Source: Streptomyces xanthii
Lineage (GTDB): Bacteria > Actinomycetota > Actinomycetes > Streptomycetales > Streptomycetaceae
Direction of reading: 5' to 3'
DNA length: 64,000 nt
Assembly: GCF_014621695.1 (NCBI RefSeq)
Contig: NZ_CP061281.1
Span: forward strand, 620,001-684,000
The notes below the pieces were generated by a model that did no database searches, was not told the DNA's origin, and saw only the letters and a list, made by a program, of their open reading frames with translations. Positions 54,793-62,783 of the stretch are shown here, piece after piece (the first letter of the stretch is position 1; each line of letters starts with the position of its first letter). The position numbers and the translations under genes are program-made.

Positions 54793-55752
54793 TCAGGCTC
54801 CCCGCAGTCCGGGCAGCACCTCGCTGCGGTAGAAGTCGAAGAAGCCCTGCTGGTCCGGGCCGATCTGGCCGACGTACACCTCGTCGAATCCGGCGTCGTC
54901 GTACGCGGAGACCGCGCGCAGATGCTCCTCGGCGTCGTCGCCGCAGACGGAGCCGTCGGCCACGGCCTGTTCGGTGACGAGGGAGGAGGCCTGTTCGAAG
55001 TGCGCGGGACTGGGCAGGACCTGCCCCAGTTCGCCGGGCAGGAACTGGGTGGGCCACAACCGGTGGACCGTCTTGACGGCCTGCTCCCGGTCGGTGCCCC
55101 AGCACACCTTGAGGCCGCCGAGGACCGGCTTCTGGCCGCCTCCGGAGCGGCGGAACTGGCCCACCAGTTCCTTGTCCGGCGTCATCGTGACGAAGCCGTC
55201 GCCGATGCGTCCGGCGAGCGCGGCGGCCTTGGGGCCGAAGCCGGAGACGTGGATGGGCACGGGCTCGTCGGGGACGGTGTAGAGGCGGGCGTTCTCCACG
55301 GTGTAGTGGCGGCCTCGATGGGTGACCTCGTCGCCGGTGAGAAGCTCGCGGATGACCTGCACGGCCTCTTCGAGCATCTGGAAGCGGACGTCGACGGCCG
55401 GCCAGGCGTCCCCGAGGACGTGCTCGTTGAGGGCCTCGCCGGTGCCGACGCCGAACCGGAAGCGGTTGCCGGTGAGCACCCCGGAGGTGGCGACGGCCTG
55501 GGCGTTGACCGCCGGATGCATACGGAGGGTGGGGCAGGTCACGAACGTGGTCACCGGCAGTGACGTCACCTGGGCGAGCGCACCGATCATCGACCAGACG
55601 AACGGGCTCTGCCCCTGCGCGTCGGTCCAGGGGTGGTAGTGGTCCGAGATCGCCAGGCACTCGAAGCCGGCCTGTTCGGCGGCCCGTGCCTGGTCCAGCA
55701 GCTCCGCCGGGGTGAACTCCTCGCTCGCCAGGAAGTATCCGTAGCGTGCCAT
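54793..55752 (-). CDS. LLM-class F420-dependent oxidoreductase
   Basis: 319 residues, luciferase-like (TIM-barrel) fold. YGYFLASEEFTPAELLDQAR, ISDHYHPW and RFGVGTGEALNEHVLG are signatures of the F420-dependent glucose-6-phosphate dehydrogenase-like subgroup. ATG 55752 follows GAGGAGCAAGTG. Downstream partner of the cysteine hydrolase on the same strand (10-bp gap), convergent with the HAD gene. Cofactor F420 is inferred from subgroup. Confidence 0.85.
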   Translation of the reverse strand: MARYGYFLASEEFTPAELLDQARAAEQAGFECLAISDHYHPWTDAQGQSPFVWSMIGALAQVTSLPVTTFVTCPTLRMHPAVNAQAVATSGVLTGNRFRFGVGTGEALNEHVLGDAWPAVDVRFQMLEEAVQVIRELLTGDEVTHRGRHYTVENARLYTVPDEPVPIHVSGFGPKAAALAGRIGDGFVTMTPDKELVGQFRRSGGGQKPVLGGLKVCWGTDREQAVKTVHRLWPTQFLPGELGQVLPSPAHFEQASSLVTEQAVADGSVCGDDAEEHLRAVSAYDDAGFDEVYVGQIGPDQQGFFDFYRSEVLPGLRGA

Positions 55753-55762
55753 CACTTGCTCC

Positions 55763-56335
55763 TCACGTGGTTCGGCCCCCGTCGCCCGCGAAGGCGATGT
55801 CCTGCCCCCTGAGTACGCGCGCCCCCATGTTCCTTCGCATCATCTCCAGTGCGGCGTCGGCCAGTTCGGGGTGGATGGAGGCGACGGCGTCGCTGACGAC
55901 CGTCACGTCCAGGTGCCGGATGTGGGCGTCGAGCGCGGAGTACAGCACGCACTGTTCGGTGACCTGACCGCAAAGGATCACGTGCCGCACGTCCAGCTCC
56001 CACAGCAGGTACGACAGCGGCGTCTCGAAGAAGATCGAGTGCCGTGCCTTCACGACGAACAGCGCGTCGTCGTCGGGCGTGATCGGCTCGACGAGGTCCG
56101 CGTGCCGCCCGGCGAGCGCGGCGTCGACGATCTCGCCGTGGTGGGAGCGCCACTGTCCGAAGTTGTCGTTGGCGTACACGACGGGCACGCCGCCGGCCCG
56201 TGCGGCGGCCAGCAGCTCGGCCACGACCGGCACGATCTCGCGGGCCGAGGGAAGCAGCAGCTCCGCGTCCTCGTGGTCGTACGTGTTGATCATGTCGATC
56301 ACGATGAGGGCCGCGGCACCGTCGTTGACTGGCAC
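55763..56335 (-). CDS. isochorismatase-family cysteine hydrolase
   Basis: 190 residues. Triad Asp14 (IVIDMINTY), Lys96 (VVKARHS) and Cys129 (GQVTEQCVL, with the cis-peptide before it) is complete, as in nicotinamidases and carbamoyl hydrolases. GTG 56335 sits only about ten bases below a SigB-type -10, so the leader is extremely short. Co-transcribed with the LLM gene. Substrate not assignable. Confidence 0.87.
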   Translation of the reverse strand: MPVNDGAAALIVIDMINTYDHEDAELLLPSAREIVPVVAELLAAARAGGVPVVYANDNFGQWRSHHGEIVDAALAGRHADLVEPITPDDDALFVVKARHSIFFETPLSYLLWELDVRHVILCGQVTEQCVLYSALDAHIRHLDVTVVSDAVASIHPELADAALEMMRRNMGARVLRGQDIAFAGDGGRTT

Positions 56336-56344
56336 CGCTCCCGC

Positions 56345-56369
56345 GTACCCAGGAACATGGTCCTGAAGC
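56345..56369 (-). promoter_or_regulatory. SigB-type promoter of the cysteine hydrolase-LLM operon
   Basis: On the minus strand GCTT (56369-56366), 15 bp, GGGTAC (56350-56345): fits GNNT-N14-16-GGGTAY. Predicted start near 56338, about three bases before GTG 56335, giving a nearly leaderless message. Confidence 0.6.
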
Positions 56370-56424
56370 GCGCCGCCGGGACTGGCCCGCGCCTGCGCGG
56401 GAACCCGGGCTCCGCAGACGACAT

Positions 56425-56446
56425 CGGCCGGGGGCGCCCCCGGCCG
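56425..56446. repeat. perfect 22-bp G/C palindrome
   Basis: CGGCCGGGGG followed by CG and CCCCCGGCCG, all self-complementary. It lies 21 bp before the ATG at 56467 and about ten bases before its AGGAG, so in mRNA it would form a hard hairpin at the edge of the ribosome site. Confidence 0.6.
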
Positions 56447-56466
56447 CAGGCGAGCAGGAGATCCTC

Positions 56467-56844
56467 ATGACACTCCAAGACCACCTGGTCACCGTGATGC
56501 TCAGCAACTGCACGGATGACGACGCGCACCGCGTCCTGTCCCATCTCGGGGTGCTGGCCGGCGCGCCCGGGCCCACCCCCGCGCCGGCCGGCGGCGGCTC
56601 CCACGCCCCGGCCCACCCGACGGTGTGGACCGCCGAGGTCGACCCGGAGGCCGGGCCGCCCGAGGCCGGTTCCGACGCCCGGGCCGCCGGCCTCGACGGG
56701 TCGGTGGCGCTGAACGCGCAGGGCTCGCCGCACGGCGTGCAGGCGCTGCGCGACGTCCTGGCGCAGGCCTTCACGGTGGAGGACACGGGGTCGGTCTCCG
56801 GTGACCAGGAACGCGACTGCCAGTTCCGGCTCACCGCGCGCTGA
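56467..56844 (+). CDS. hypothetical protein, 125 aa
   Basis: Unknown. N-terminal helix (LQDHLVTVMLSNCTDDDAHRVL), then a Pro/Gly/Ala-rich low-complexity linker (~30-60) and a C-terminal helix plus strand (GVQALRDVLAQAFTVED, DQERDCQFRLTAR). No membrane segment. ATG 56467 follows CAGGAGATCCTC. Divergent from the cysteine hydrolase and convergent with the sigma genes. Confidence 0.65.
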   Translation: MTLQDHLVTVMLSNCTDDDAHRVLSHLGVLAGAPGPTPAPAGGGSHAPAHPTVWTAEVDPEAGPPEAGSDARAAGLDGSVALNAQGSPHGVQALRDVLAQAFTVEDTGSVSGDQERDCQFRLTAR

Positions 56845-56863
56845 GCCGCCGGGTCCGTCGCGC

Positions 56864-57658
56864 TCACGCGGCCTGCGGCTGCGGGGCGCGGTCGGCGCTG
56901 TCACGGATCCGCGCGCAGCTGCGGCTGATGAGCCGCGAGACGTGCATCTGCGAGATGCCGAGCTCCTCACCGATGCGCGCCTGCGTCATGTCCTCGAAGA
57001 AGCGCAGGTAGAGGATGGTGCGCTCACGTTCGGGCAGGAGTCGCAGGCCGTCCTTGGCGGCTTCGCGGTCGGCGACGAGGTCGAAGCCGGGGTCGGGCGC
57101 GCCCAAGCTGTCGGCGAGGCTGTAGCCGTCGTCGGAGGGACCCATCTCGGCTTCGAGGGACAGGCTGCGGTAGCTGTTCAGCGCCTCCAGGCCCTCCCGT
57201 ACCTCGTCCGGGGTCAGCCCCGTCTCGCGCGCGATCTCCTTGGCGCCGGGCTCCTTGTCGGGGTGCCCGGCCCGGTTCATGAGGTCGCGGCGGGCGAAGC
57301 GGACCCGGTTGCGCAGGTCCTGGACGCGGCGCGGGACGCGGACGTCCCACGTGTGGTCGCGGAAGTGGCGGCGCAGTTCCCCGGTGATGGTGGGCACGGC
57401 GAAGGGTTCGAAGGGGCCCTGCCCGGGGTCGTAGCGGTCGACGGCCTTCACGAGGCCGACGGCCGCCACCTGCTGGAGGTCCTCGACGCTTTCTCCCTTG
57501 TTCCTGAAGCGCCGGGCGAGGCGGTGGGCCATGGGCAGCCATGCCTCCACCAGTTCCTCGCTCAGCACGTCGTGTTCGGGTCCCCGCGGGCTGTCGGCGA
57601 GGCGGAGGAACGCCTGTTCGGTGTCGGGCGCGTCGTCGTGCACACGGTGAGTGGCCAT
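56864..57658 (-). CDS. SigB/SigF-family RNA polymerase sigma factor
   Basis: 264 residues. Region 2 (EAWLPMAHRLARRFRNKGES, VEDLQQVAAVGLVKAVDRYD), region 3 (PRRVQDLRN..., TGLTPDEVREGLEAL) and region 4 (LPERERTILYLRFFEDMTQA, GISQMHVSRLISRSCARIR) are complete; no region 1. It is of the anti-sigma-controlled stress/sporulation class. 45 bp behind a paralogous sigma gene on the same strand with only a ribosome site between, so probably co-transcribed. Confidence 0.92.
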   Translation of the reverse strand: MATHRVHDDAPDTEQAFLRLADSPRGPEHDVLSEELVEAWLPMAHRLARRFRNKGESVEDLQQVAAVGLVKAVDRYDPGQGPFEPFAVPTITGELRRHFRDHTWDVRVPRRVQDLRNRVRFARRDLMNRAGHPDKEPGAKEIARETGLTPDEVREGLEALNSYRSLSLEAEMGPSDDGYSLADSLGAPDPGFDLVADREAAKDGLRLLPERERTILYLRFFEDMTQARIGEELGISQMHVSRLISRSCARIRDSADRAPQPQAA

Positions 57659-57703
57659 AAAAAGGGGTCTCTCCTCGGCGTGGCTCGTCGTTTCGGTGAA
57701 GGG

Positions 57704-58519
57704 TCAGGCGGGCATTTCGCCGGCTTCTCTGCGGACCTGGGCGCAGCTTTCCCGGATGAGGCGCGACACGTGCATCTGCGAAATGCCGAGCAGGTCGGCT
57801 ATCCGTATCTGCGTCATGTCCCGGAAGAAACGCAGATAGAGAATCGTGCGTTCGCGCTCGGGCAGATGGCTGAGGCCTTCCTTGGCCGCTTCGCGCTCGG
57901 CGACGCGGTCGTACGCCGGCTCGGACTCGCCGAGCGTGTCGGCGATGGTGCAGCCGCCGCCGTCGGAGAAGGACATCTCCGCGTCGAGCGAGCGTGCCTG
58001 GTAGCTGTCCATCGCGGACAGGCCCTCGCGGACCTCGTCCTCGGTCAGACCGGCCTGTGCGGCGATCTCCGCCACGCTCGGCTGCTGCCCGCCGGGCTGC
58101 TGCGTCAGGGCGCGGCGCGCGGCGCGGACCGCGTTGCGCAGGTCCTGGACCCGGCGCGGTACGTGCAGGTCCCACAGGTGGTCGCGGAAGTGGCGGCGCA
58201 GTTCGCCGGTGATGGTGGGCACCGCGTACGACTCGAACGCGCCGAGCGCGGGGTCGTAGCGGTTCACGGCCTTGAGCAGGCCGAGCGCGGCGATCTGCTG
58301 GAGGTCCTCCAGGCTCTCGCCCTTGTCGCGGAAGCGGCGCGCGATGCGGTGCGCCATCGGCAGCCAGGCCGTCACGGCCTCCTCGCACAGCAGATCGCGC
58401 TCGGCTCCGGGCTCGAGCCCGGCCATCCGCGCGAACAGTGCCGACGTGTCGGGAGCGTCGTCGTGACGGCGGCGGGTACGGCCTCGCGACCGCGCCCGGT
58501 CGATCCTTTCGGTGAGCAT
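57704..58519 (-). CDS. SigB/SigF-family RNA polymerase sigma factor
   Basis: 271 residues, clearly paralogous to the next gene (same LTGEL...FRDH..D.. VPRRVQDLRN and GISQMHVSRLI blocks). Basic N-terminus (DRARSRGRTRRRHD). ATG 58519 follows GAGGAGCGATTTCTC. A SigB-type promoter at 58658-58682 suggests positive autoregulation, and a palindrome overlaps its ribosome site. Two sigma factors in tandem imply duplication followed by divergence of partner or promoter choice. Confidence 0.92.
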   Translation of the reverse strand: MLTERIDRARSRGRTRRRHDDAPDTSALFARMAGLEPGAERDLLCEEAVTAWLPMAHRIARRFRDKGESLEDLQQIAALGLLKAVNRYDPALGAFESYAVPTITGELRRHFRDHLWDLHVPRRVQDLRNAVRAARRALTQQPGGQQPSVAEIAAQAGLTEDEVREGLSAMDSYQARSLDAEMSFSDGGGCTIADTLGESEPAYDRVAEREAAKEGLSHLPERERTILYLRFFRDMTQIRIADLLGISQMHVSRLIRESCAQVRREAGEMPA

Positions 58520-58531
58520 GAGAAATCGCTC

Positions 58532-58549
58532 CTCAACGAATTCGTTGAG
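58532..58549. promoter_or_regulatory. 18-bp palindrome overlapping the sigma ribosome site
   Basis: CTCAACGAATTCGTTGAG is a perfect palindrome. In the sigma mRNA it gives a 7-bp stem with an AAUU loop whose 3' arm contains the first bases of the GAGGAG ribosome site. It could be a protein operator or an RNA hairpin that limits translation. Confidence 0.6.
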
Positions 58550-58657
58550 CTGGATTCGCGAGAAGCACGTGCGCGTCACTCCGAGGAGCGTCATCTCCCC
58601 GGGGGGCGGCCGCGCCGCTCGCGGAAGATGCCTTCGCTCCAAAGCATCGACGTACGC

Positions 58658-58682
58658 GTACCCCACCATTGTCCGTCCGAAC
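58658..58682 (-). promoter_or_regulatory. SigB-type promoter of the tandem sigma genes
   Basis: Minus strand GTTC (58682-58679), 15 bp, GGGTAC (58663-58658), close to the GTTT-N15-GGGTAT form of SigB/SigF promoters. Leader to ATG 58519 about 130 bases. The dyad GTCCGT-CCGA-ACGGAC (58671-58686) overlaps the -35. Confidence 0.6.
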
Positions 58683-58732
58683 GGACCGATTTGGCCAACG
58701 CGGAACGCGCAAGCCTTTTGGAAGGTGCAAGG

Positions 58733-59575
58733 ATGGGTCCGAGGGGGGCCTCACCCCGGAACGGTACGAAGATGAACAGCCAGAGCGCAGCCGTCGACGG
58801 CGGAACCCTGTCGAGTCACGCGGTGATCGGTGCCCCGTGCTGGGTCAGTCTGACCACCCGCGATCTGGAGGCTGTCCAGTCCTTCTACACCGCCGTCCTC
58901 GGCTGGCAGTGGCGGGTCGGCAAACTGGGCGATCGCTACCGGTTCGCGAGCGTGGACGGGGTGCCGGTGGCCGGTGTGTCAGCCGTTCGGAGCATGGGGG
59001 ACACGGCTTTCGCGTGGACGCCGTTCTTCGCCACGGACGACGCGGACCGTGCGGTGTCCCGCGGCTACGAGCGGGGCGGCACGACGGCCCTGGGCCCGAT
59101 CTCCTTCCCGCCCGGGCGGGCGGCGCTGCTCGCCGACCGCGACGGGGCCGTCTTCGGCATCTGGGAGGGCGAGCTCGTCACCGGCTGGGAGAAGTGGCGC
59201 GCCGCCGCCCCGGCCTTCATGGAGCTCCACACGCGCAACGCGTTCGACGCCGCCATGTTCTACGCGGAGGTCCTCGGCTGGGCCTCCGAGGCGGAGGGGT
59301 GCTGCGAGGCCTGTTACGAGGACGAGAGCGTCGTCCTGCGCAGCGAGGGCGAGGTCGTGGCCCGCATCCACTCGGGCGCGGTGGAGTCGGCGCCGGACCC
59401 GGCGATCCGGCCGCGCTGGCAGATCCACTTCGCGGTCGAGGACGTGGAGGCCTGCGCCCGTGCCGCGCTCGACCACGGCGGCTCGGTCCTCGCGCGGGCG
59501 GCGGGTCGTCCGGAGATCACGCTGAGCGATCCGGACGGCGCCCGTTTCGTGGTGTACGCGCGGCCGGCGGGCTGA
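58733..59575 (+). CDS. VOC family protein, two glyoxalase-like domains
   Basis: 280 residues with two VOC modules: ~30-135 (GAPCWVSLTTRDLEAVQSFY to DRDGAVFGIWEG) and ~150-275 (PAFMELHTRNAFDAAMFYAE to SDPDGARFVVYARP). ATG 58733 has GGAAGG at a good distance; ATG 58772 would remove 13 residues and has a poor ribosome site. Divergent from the sigma operon, with promoters overlapping, so it may share stress control. Ligand unknown. Confidence 0.82.
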   Translation: MGPRGASPRNGTKMNSQSAAVDGGTLSSHAVIGAPCWVSLTTRDLEAVQSFYTAVLGWQWRVGKLGDRYRFASVDGVPVAGVSAVRSMGDTAFAWTPFFATDDADRAVSRGYERGGTTALGPISFPPGRAALLADRDGAVFGIWEGELVTGWEKWRAAAPAFMELHTRNAFDAAMFYAEVLGWASEAEGCCEACYEDESVVLRSEGEVVARIHSGAVESAPDPAIRPRWQIHFAVEDVEACARAALDHGGSVLARAAGRPEITLSDPDGARFVVYARPAG

Positions 59576-59584
59576 GCCCCGCGC

Positions 59585-61699
59585 TCAGGCGGTGCGGGCG
59601 GGCCGGGACAGCAGGAGCAGGCTGTAGGGCGCGAGGAGGATCCGGCTCGCGGCCTTGTGCTCGGTCTCGTCCGCCTCGCCCCCGGCGTCCGTGGTGTCGA
59701 TCCGGGTGGTCCAGCGTTCGCCGTACTCGGTGCCGGGCAGGTCGAAGGCGACGGGCTCCCGGTAGCTGTTCATGAGCAGCAGGAAGGAGTCGTCCACGAC
59801 GCGGCGGCCGCGGGCGTCGGGTTCGGCGATGGCGTCGCCGTTGAGGAAGACTCCGAGGGCGTGGGCGTCGGGCCGCCGCCAGTCCTCGTCGGTCATCTCG
59901 CGCGCGTCGGGGCGCAGCCACACCAGGTCGGGCAGGGGCTGTGCGGCGCGGGTGTGGGTGTCGCCGCGGAAGAAGCGGCGTCTGCGCAGCACCGGGTGCT
60001 CGGTCCGCAGCCGGATGACGCGGCGGGTGAAGTCGATCAGCCGCCGCTGTTCGCCGGTGAGGTCCCAGTCGATCCAGGAGAGCTCGCTGTCCTGGCAGTA
60101 GGCGTTGTTGTTGCCCTGCTGGGTGCGGCCGAGCTCGTCACCGTGCGCGAGCATCGGGATGCCCTGCGAACACATGAGGGTGGCCAGGAAGTTGCGCTGC
60201 TGGCGCGCGCGGAGTTCGAGGATCGCGGGGTCGGTGGTGGGGCCTTCGACGCCGCAGTTCCAGGACCGGTTCGTGTTCTCCCCGTCCCGGCCGTCCTCGC
60301 CGTTGGCCTCGTTGTGCTTGGTGTCGTAGGAGACGAGGTCGCGCAGGGTGAATCCGTCGTGCGCGGTGACGAAGTTGACGCTGGCGCGCGGGCGCCGGCG
60401 GTCGTGCTGGTAGAGGTCGGAGGAGCCGGTCAGCCGGGAGGCGAACTCGGCGATGGTGTGGTCGGCGCCGCGCCAGAAGTCGCGTACGGAGTCGCGGTAC
60501 TTGCCGTTCCACTCCGACCACAGCGGAGGGAAGTTCCCGACCTGGTAGCCGCCGTCGCCGACGTCCCAGGGCTCGGCGATCAGTTTGACGCGGCCGACGA
60601 CGGGGTCCTGCTGGACGAGGTCGAAGAACGCGGACAGCCGGTCCACGTCGTGGAACTGGCGGGCGAGGGTGGCCGCGAGGTCGAAGCGGAAGCCGTCGAC
60701 GTGCATCTCGGTGACCCAGTACCGCAGCGAGTCCATGACGAGCTGGAGGACGTTCGGGTGGTGCATCAGGAGGCTGTTGCCGGTGCCCGTGGTGTCGAAG
60801 TAACGGGCCGGGTCGTCGGGGTGCAGACGGTAGTACGAGGCGTTGTCGATGCCGCGGAAGGCGAGTGTCGGCCCGTTCTCGTTGCCCTCGGCGGTGTGGT
60901 TGTAGACGACGTCGAGGATCACTTCGAGGCCGGCCCGGTGCAGCGCCTTGACCATGGCCTTGAACTCGGGGACCTGCTCGCCGAGGGCGGGGTGCGCCGC
61001 GTAGGCGTTGTGCGGGGCGAAGAAGCCGATCGAGGTGTAGCCCCAGTAGTTGGTCAGGCCGCGGTCGACGAGGAACCCGTCGTGGATGTACTGGTGGACG
61101 GGCATCAGCTCGACGGCGGTCACGCCCAGCGAGGTGAGGTGCGCGATGACGGGTTCCGTCGCGAGCCCCGCGTACGTGCCGCGCAGCGCCGGCGGCACGT
61201 CGGGGTGGGTGCGGGTCAGACCGCGCACATGGGCCTCGTAGACGACGGTCTCGGCGTACGGCCGGCGGGGCGGCTTGTCGTCGCCCCAGTCGAACGAGGG
61301 GTCGGTGACGACCGAGACCAGAGTGTGCGGGGCGCTGTCCGCCGGCTCGGGGCCGTGCGGGGCCCGCTCGAAGAGCGCGGGATCGTTGTCGGTGGCCCCC
61401 TCCATCGCCCGCGCGTAGGGGTCGAGGAGCAGCTTGGCGGGGTTGCAGCGGTGGCCCGCCGCCGGGTCCCAGGGGCCGTACACCCGGTAGCCGTAGCGCT
61501 GACCTGGGCCGACCCCCGGGATCCGGCAGTGCCACACGAAGCCGTCGACCTCGGTGAGCGGGACGGTGCGGGAGGTGCCGTCGTCGTCGATCAGGACGAG
61601 GTCGACCCGTTCGGCGACCTCGCTGAACAGGGCGAAGTTGGTTCCTTCGCCATCAGGTGTGGCGCCCAGGGGGAACGGGCTGCCGGTCCAGATCTCCAA
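59585..61699 (-). CDS. glgX: glycogen debranching enzyme
   Basis: 704 residues: N-terminal CBM48 domain (PFPLGATPDGEGTNFALFSE), GH13 barrel with VILDVVYNHTAEG, nucleophile Asp in DGFRFDLA, acid Glu in LIAEPWDVG and TAHDGF, then a C-terminal beta domain. It hydrolyses alpha-1,6 branches of phosphorylase-trimmed glycogen. The start is a TTG at 61699 with AGGAGG nine bases upstream; no ATG is suitably placed. It follows the RsbW-like gene by 20 bp and faces glgE across ~1.1 kb. Confidence 0.92.
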   Translation of the reverse strand: MEIWTGSPFPLGATPDGEGTNFALFSEVAERVDLVLIDDDGTSRTVPLTEVDGFVWHCRIPGVGPGQRYGYRVYGPWDPAAGHRCNPAKLLLDPYARAMEGATDNDPALFERAPHGPEPADSAPHTLVSVVTDPSFDWGDDKPPRRPYAETVVYEAHVRGLTRTHPDVPPALRGTYAGLATEPVIAHLTSLGVTAVELMPVHQYIHDGFLVDRGLTNYWGYTSIGFFAPHNAYAAHPALGEQVPEFKAMVKALHRAGLEVILDVVYNHTAEGNENGPTLAFRGIDNASYYRLHPDDPARYFDTTGTGNSLLMHHPNVLQLVMDSLRYWVTEMHVDGFRFDLAATLARQFHDVDRLSAFFDLVQQDPVVGRVKLIAEPWDVGDGGYQVGNFPPLWSEWNGKYRDSVRDFWRGADHTIAEFASRLTGSSDLYQHDRRRPRASVNFVTAHDGFTLRDLVSYDTKHNEANGEDGRDGENTNRSWNCGVEGPTTDPAILELRARQQRNFLATLMCSQGIPMLAHGDELGRTQQGNNNAYCQDSELSWIDWDLTGEQRRLIDFTRRVIRLRTEHPVLRRRRFFRGDTHTRAAQPLPDLVWLRPDAREMTDEDWRRPDAHALGVFLNGDAIAEPDARGRRVVDDSFLLLMNSYREPVAFDLPGTEYGERWTTRIDTTDAGGEADETEHKAASRILLAPYSLLLLSRPARTA

Positions 61700-61719
61700 G
61701 CGCCTGCCTCCTGCGGTGT

Positions 61720-62139
61720 TCAGCCGGGCACGGGTACCGCGGCCGCGAGCGGTTCGGCCTCGGGCAGCCGCACCCGGCAGGTGAACCAGACGGTCTTGCC
61801 GGTGGGCGCGGGGTAGCTGCCCCAGCCGTCGCTCCACTCGGCGATCCGGCTCAGCCGGTCCTGGCGCCGGTCCTGCGGCGCGGCGATGTCGCGGTTGCGG
61901 TCCGAGACCGCGGTGACGAGGTGCTGCCCGGTCCACCACATCTCGACGACGGCCGTCTTGTCGGCGCCGTGGTCCTCAATGTCCTGGAGCAGCATCCGAG
62001 TGCAGTGGCACACGGGGTCCGCGAGCGTGCGCAGCCCCCAGTGCCGTAGATGTGCGGCGAGAATGCGCTCGACCTGCCCGATCTGCTCCGGGCCGACCTC
62101 CACGTCGAGGTGGTAGTGGCGGGAGAGCGTGGGTTCCAT
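61720..62139 (-). CDS. RsbW/SpoIIAB-like ATP-binding protein
   Basis: 139 residues, a minimal GHKL-type domain: HYHLDVEVGPEQIGQVERIL (strand-helix start), CTRMLLQDIEDHGADKTAVV in place of the N box and WGSYPAPTGKTVWFTC at the end. Such proteins in Streptomyces are anti-sigma factors or orphan ATP-binding proteins. ATG 62139 follows GAGGAGCCAGAACC. Located between the SigB-type genes' neighbourhood and glgX, with which it is co-transcribed. Confidence 0.72.
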   Translation of the reverse strand: MEPTLSRHYHLDVEVGPEQIGQVERILAAHLRHWGLRTLADPVCHCTRMLLQDIEDHGADKTAVVEMWWTGQHLVTAVSDRNRDIAAPQDRRQDRLSRIAEWSDGWGSYPAPTGKTVWFTCRVRLPEAEPLAAAVPVPG

Positions 62140-62470
62140 GGTTCTGGCTCCTCTCGGCGAAGCCTGCTGCCCGTCGCACCGGCAGCGGCACGGGGTCCCG
62201 GACACGGAGCGTGAGCAGCAGTCGCTCCTGGGTCACTCCAGCCTGGGAGGACCACCGCCGGCGCGCAACAGGAACCACGCCCGCCCCACGCGTCGCCGAA
62301 TCCCCAGACGCGCGTCGTTGAATCCCCAACAGGACGCAGGGTGTTCGTGCATGCACTATGAGTGAGGCGAACTCCCTTCCGCGTGGACCGACCCCCGGTT
62401 CGCGCGCGCCACGGTTCGGCATTGAGCCACGTGCGGGGAGCACGCCCCGACAAGAATGGTGACCCCCGTG
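62140..62470. other. 331-bp divergent intergenic region with direct repeats
   Basis: Holds the promoters of the RsbW-like/glgX operon and of the DUF5133 gene. GCGTCGNNGAATCCCCA occurs at 62290-62306 and 62312-62328 (22-bp period). A 34-codon frame at 62358-62462 lacks a ribosome site and is not called. CGGGG/CCCCG short hairpin near 62434-62450. Confidence 0.6.
62290..62328. repeat. direct repeats GCGTCGNNGAATCCCCA, period 22 bp
   Basis: Two copies, 15 of 17 bases identical, two helical turns apart. A third copy of the core GCGTCGNNGAATCC stands before glgE (62731-62744). Likely binding sites of one regulator for the glycogen genes. Confidence 0.6.
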
Positions 62471-62713
62471 GTGATCATGCCCGCCAAAACCGAGGTCGCG
62501 CGTCATCTGAGGTACTACCGGGCGTGGGAACGGCTCACGCTCGCCCACCCCGCCGACCGGGCCATCCGCATGCGCTTCGAGGACAGTGCGTACACCTTGT
62601 GCGTGCTGATGGGCGAGTGCCAGGCCCGGACGGCCGCCGACGCCGCCGAGCAGTACCTGCGTCACGGCACCGTCCGGCCCGCGCGGCCGGGTCCCGTGAA
62701 CGCGCCTTTGTGA
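62471..62713 (+). CDS. DUF5133-domain protein
   Basis: 80 residues. MPAKTEVARHLRYYRAWERL and MRFEDSAYTLCVLMGE, then DAAEQYLRHG, match Streptomyces DUF5133 proteins as I know them. Start is uncertain: GTG 62471 gives the usual V-I-M-P beginning, while ATG 62456 adds five residues; neither has a strong ribosome site. Small, helical and cytoplasmic; function unknown. 70 bp upstream of glgE on the same strand. Confidence 0.7.
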   Translation: MIMPAKTEVARHLRYYRAWERLTLAHPADRAIRMRFEDSAYTLCVLMGECQARTAADAAEQYLRHGTVRPARPGPVNAPL

Positions 62714-62730
62714 TCCGCACCCAAGCATCC

Positions 62731-62744
62731 GCGTCGATGAATCC
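62731..62744. promoter_or_regulatory. third GCGTCGNNGAATCC site, upstream of glgE
   Basis: GCGTCGATGAATCC, 40 bp before the glgE ATG. Same core as the tandem pair at 62290-62328. Confidence 0.5.
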
Positions 62745-62783
62745 GCGTCCTTGGCCCCACGCAGGACCGGCGAGGAGAAACCG

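Noticed and set aside
62358..62462. 34-codon frame before the DUF5133 gene, thought of as a leader peptide or peptide precursor
   Set aside because: No ribosome site, no recognisable leader or core motif, and it overlaps the start of the DUF5133 gene.
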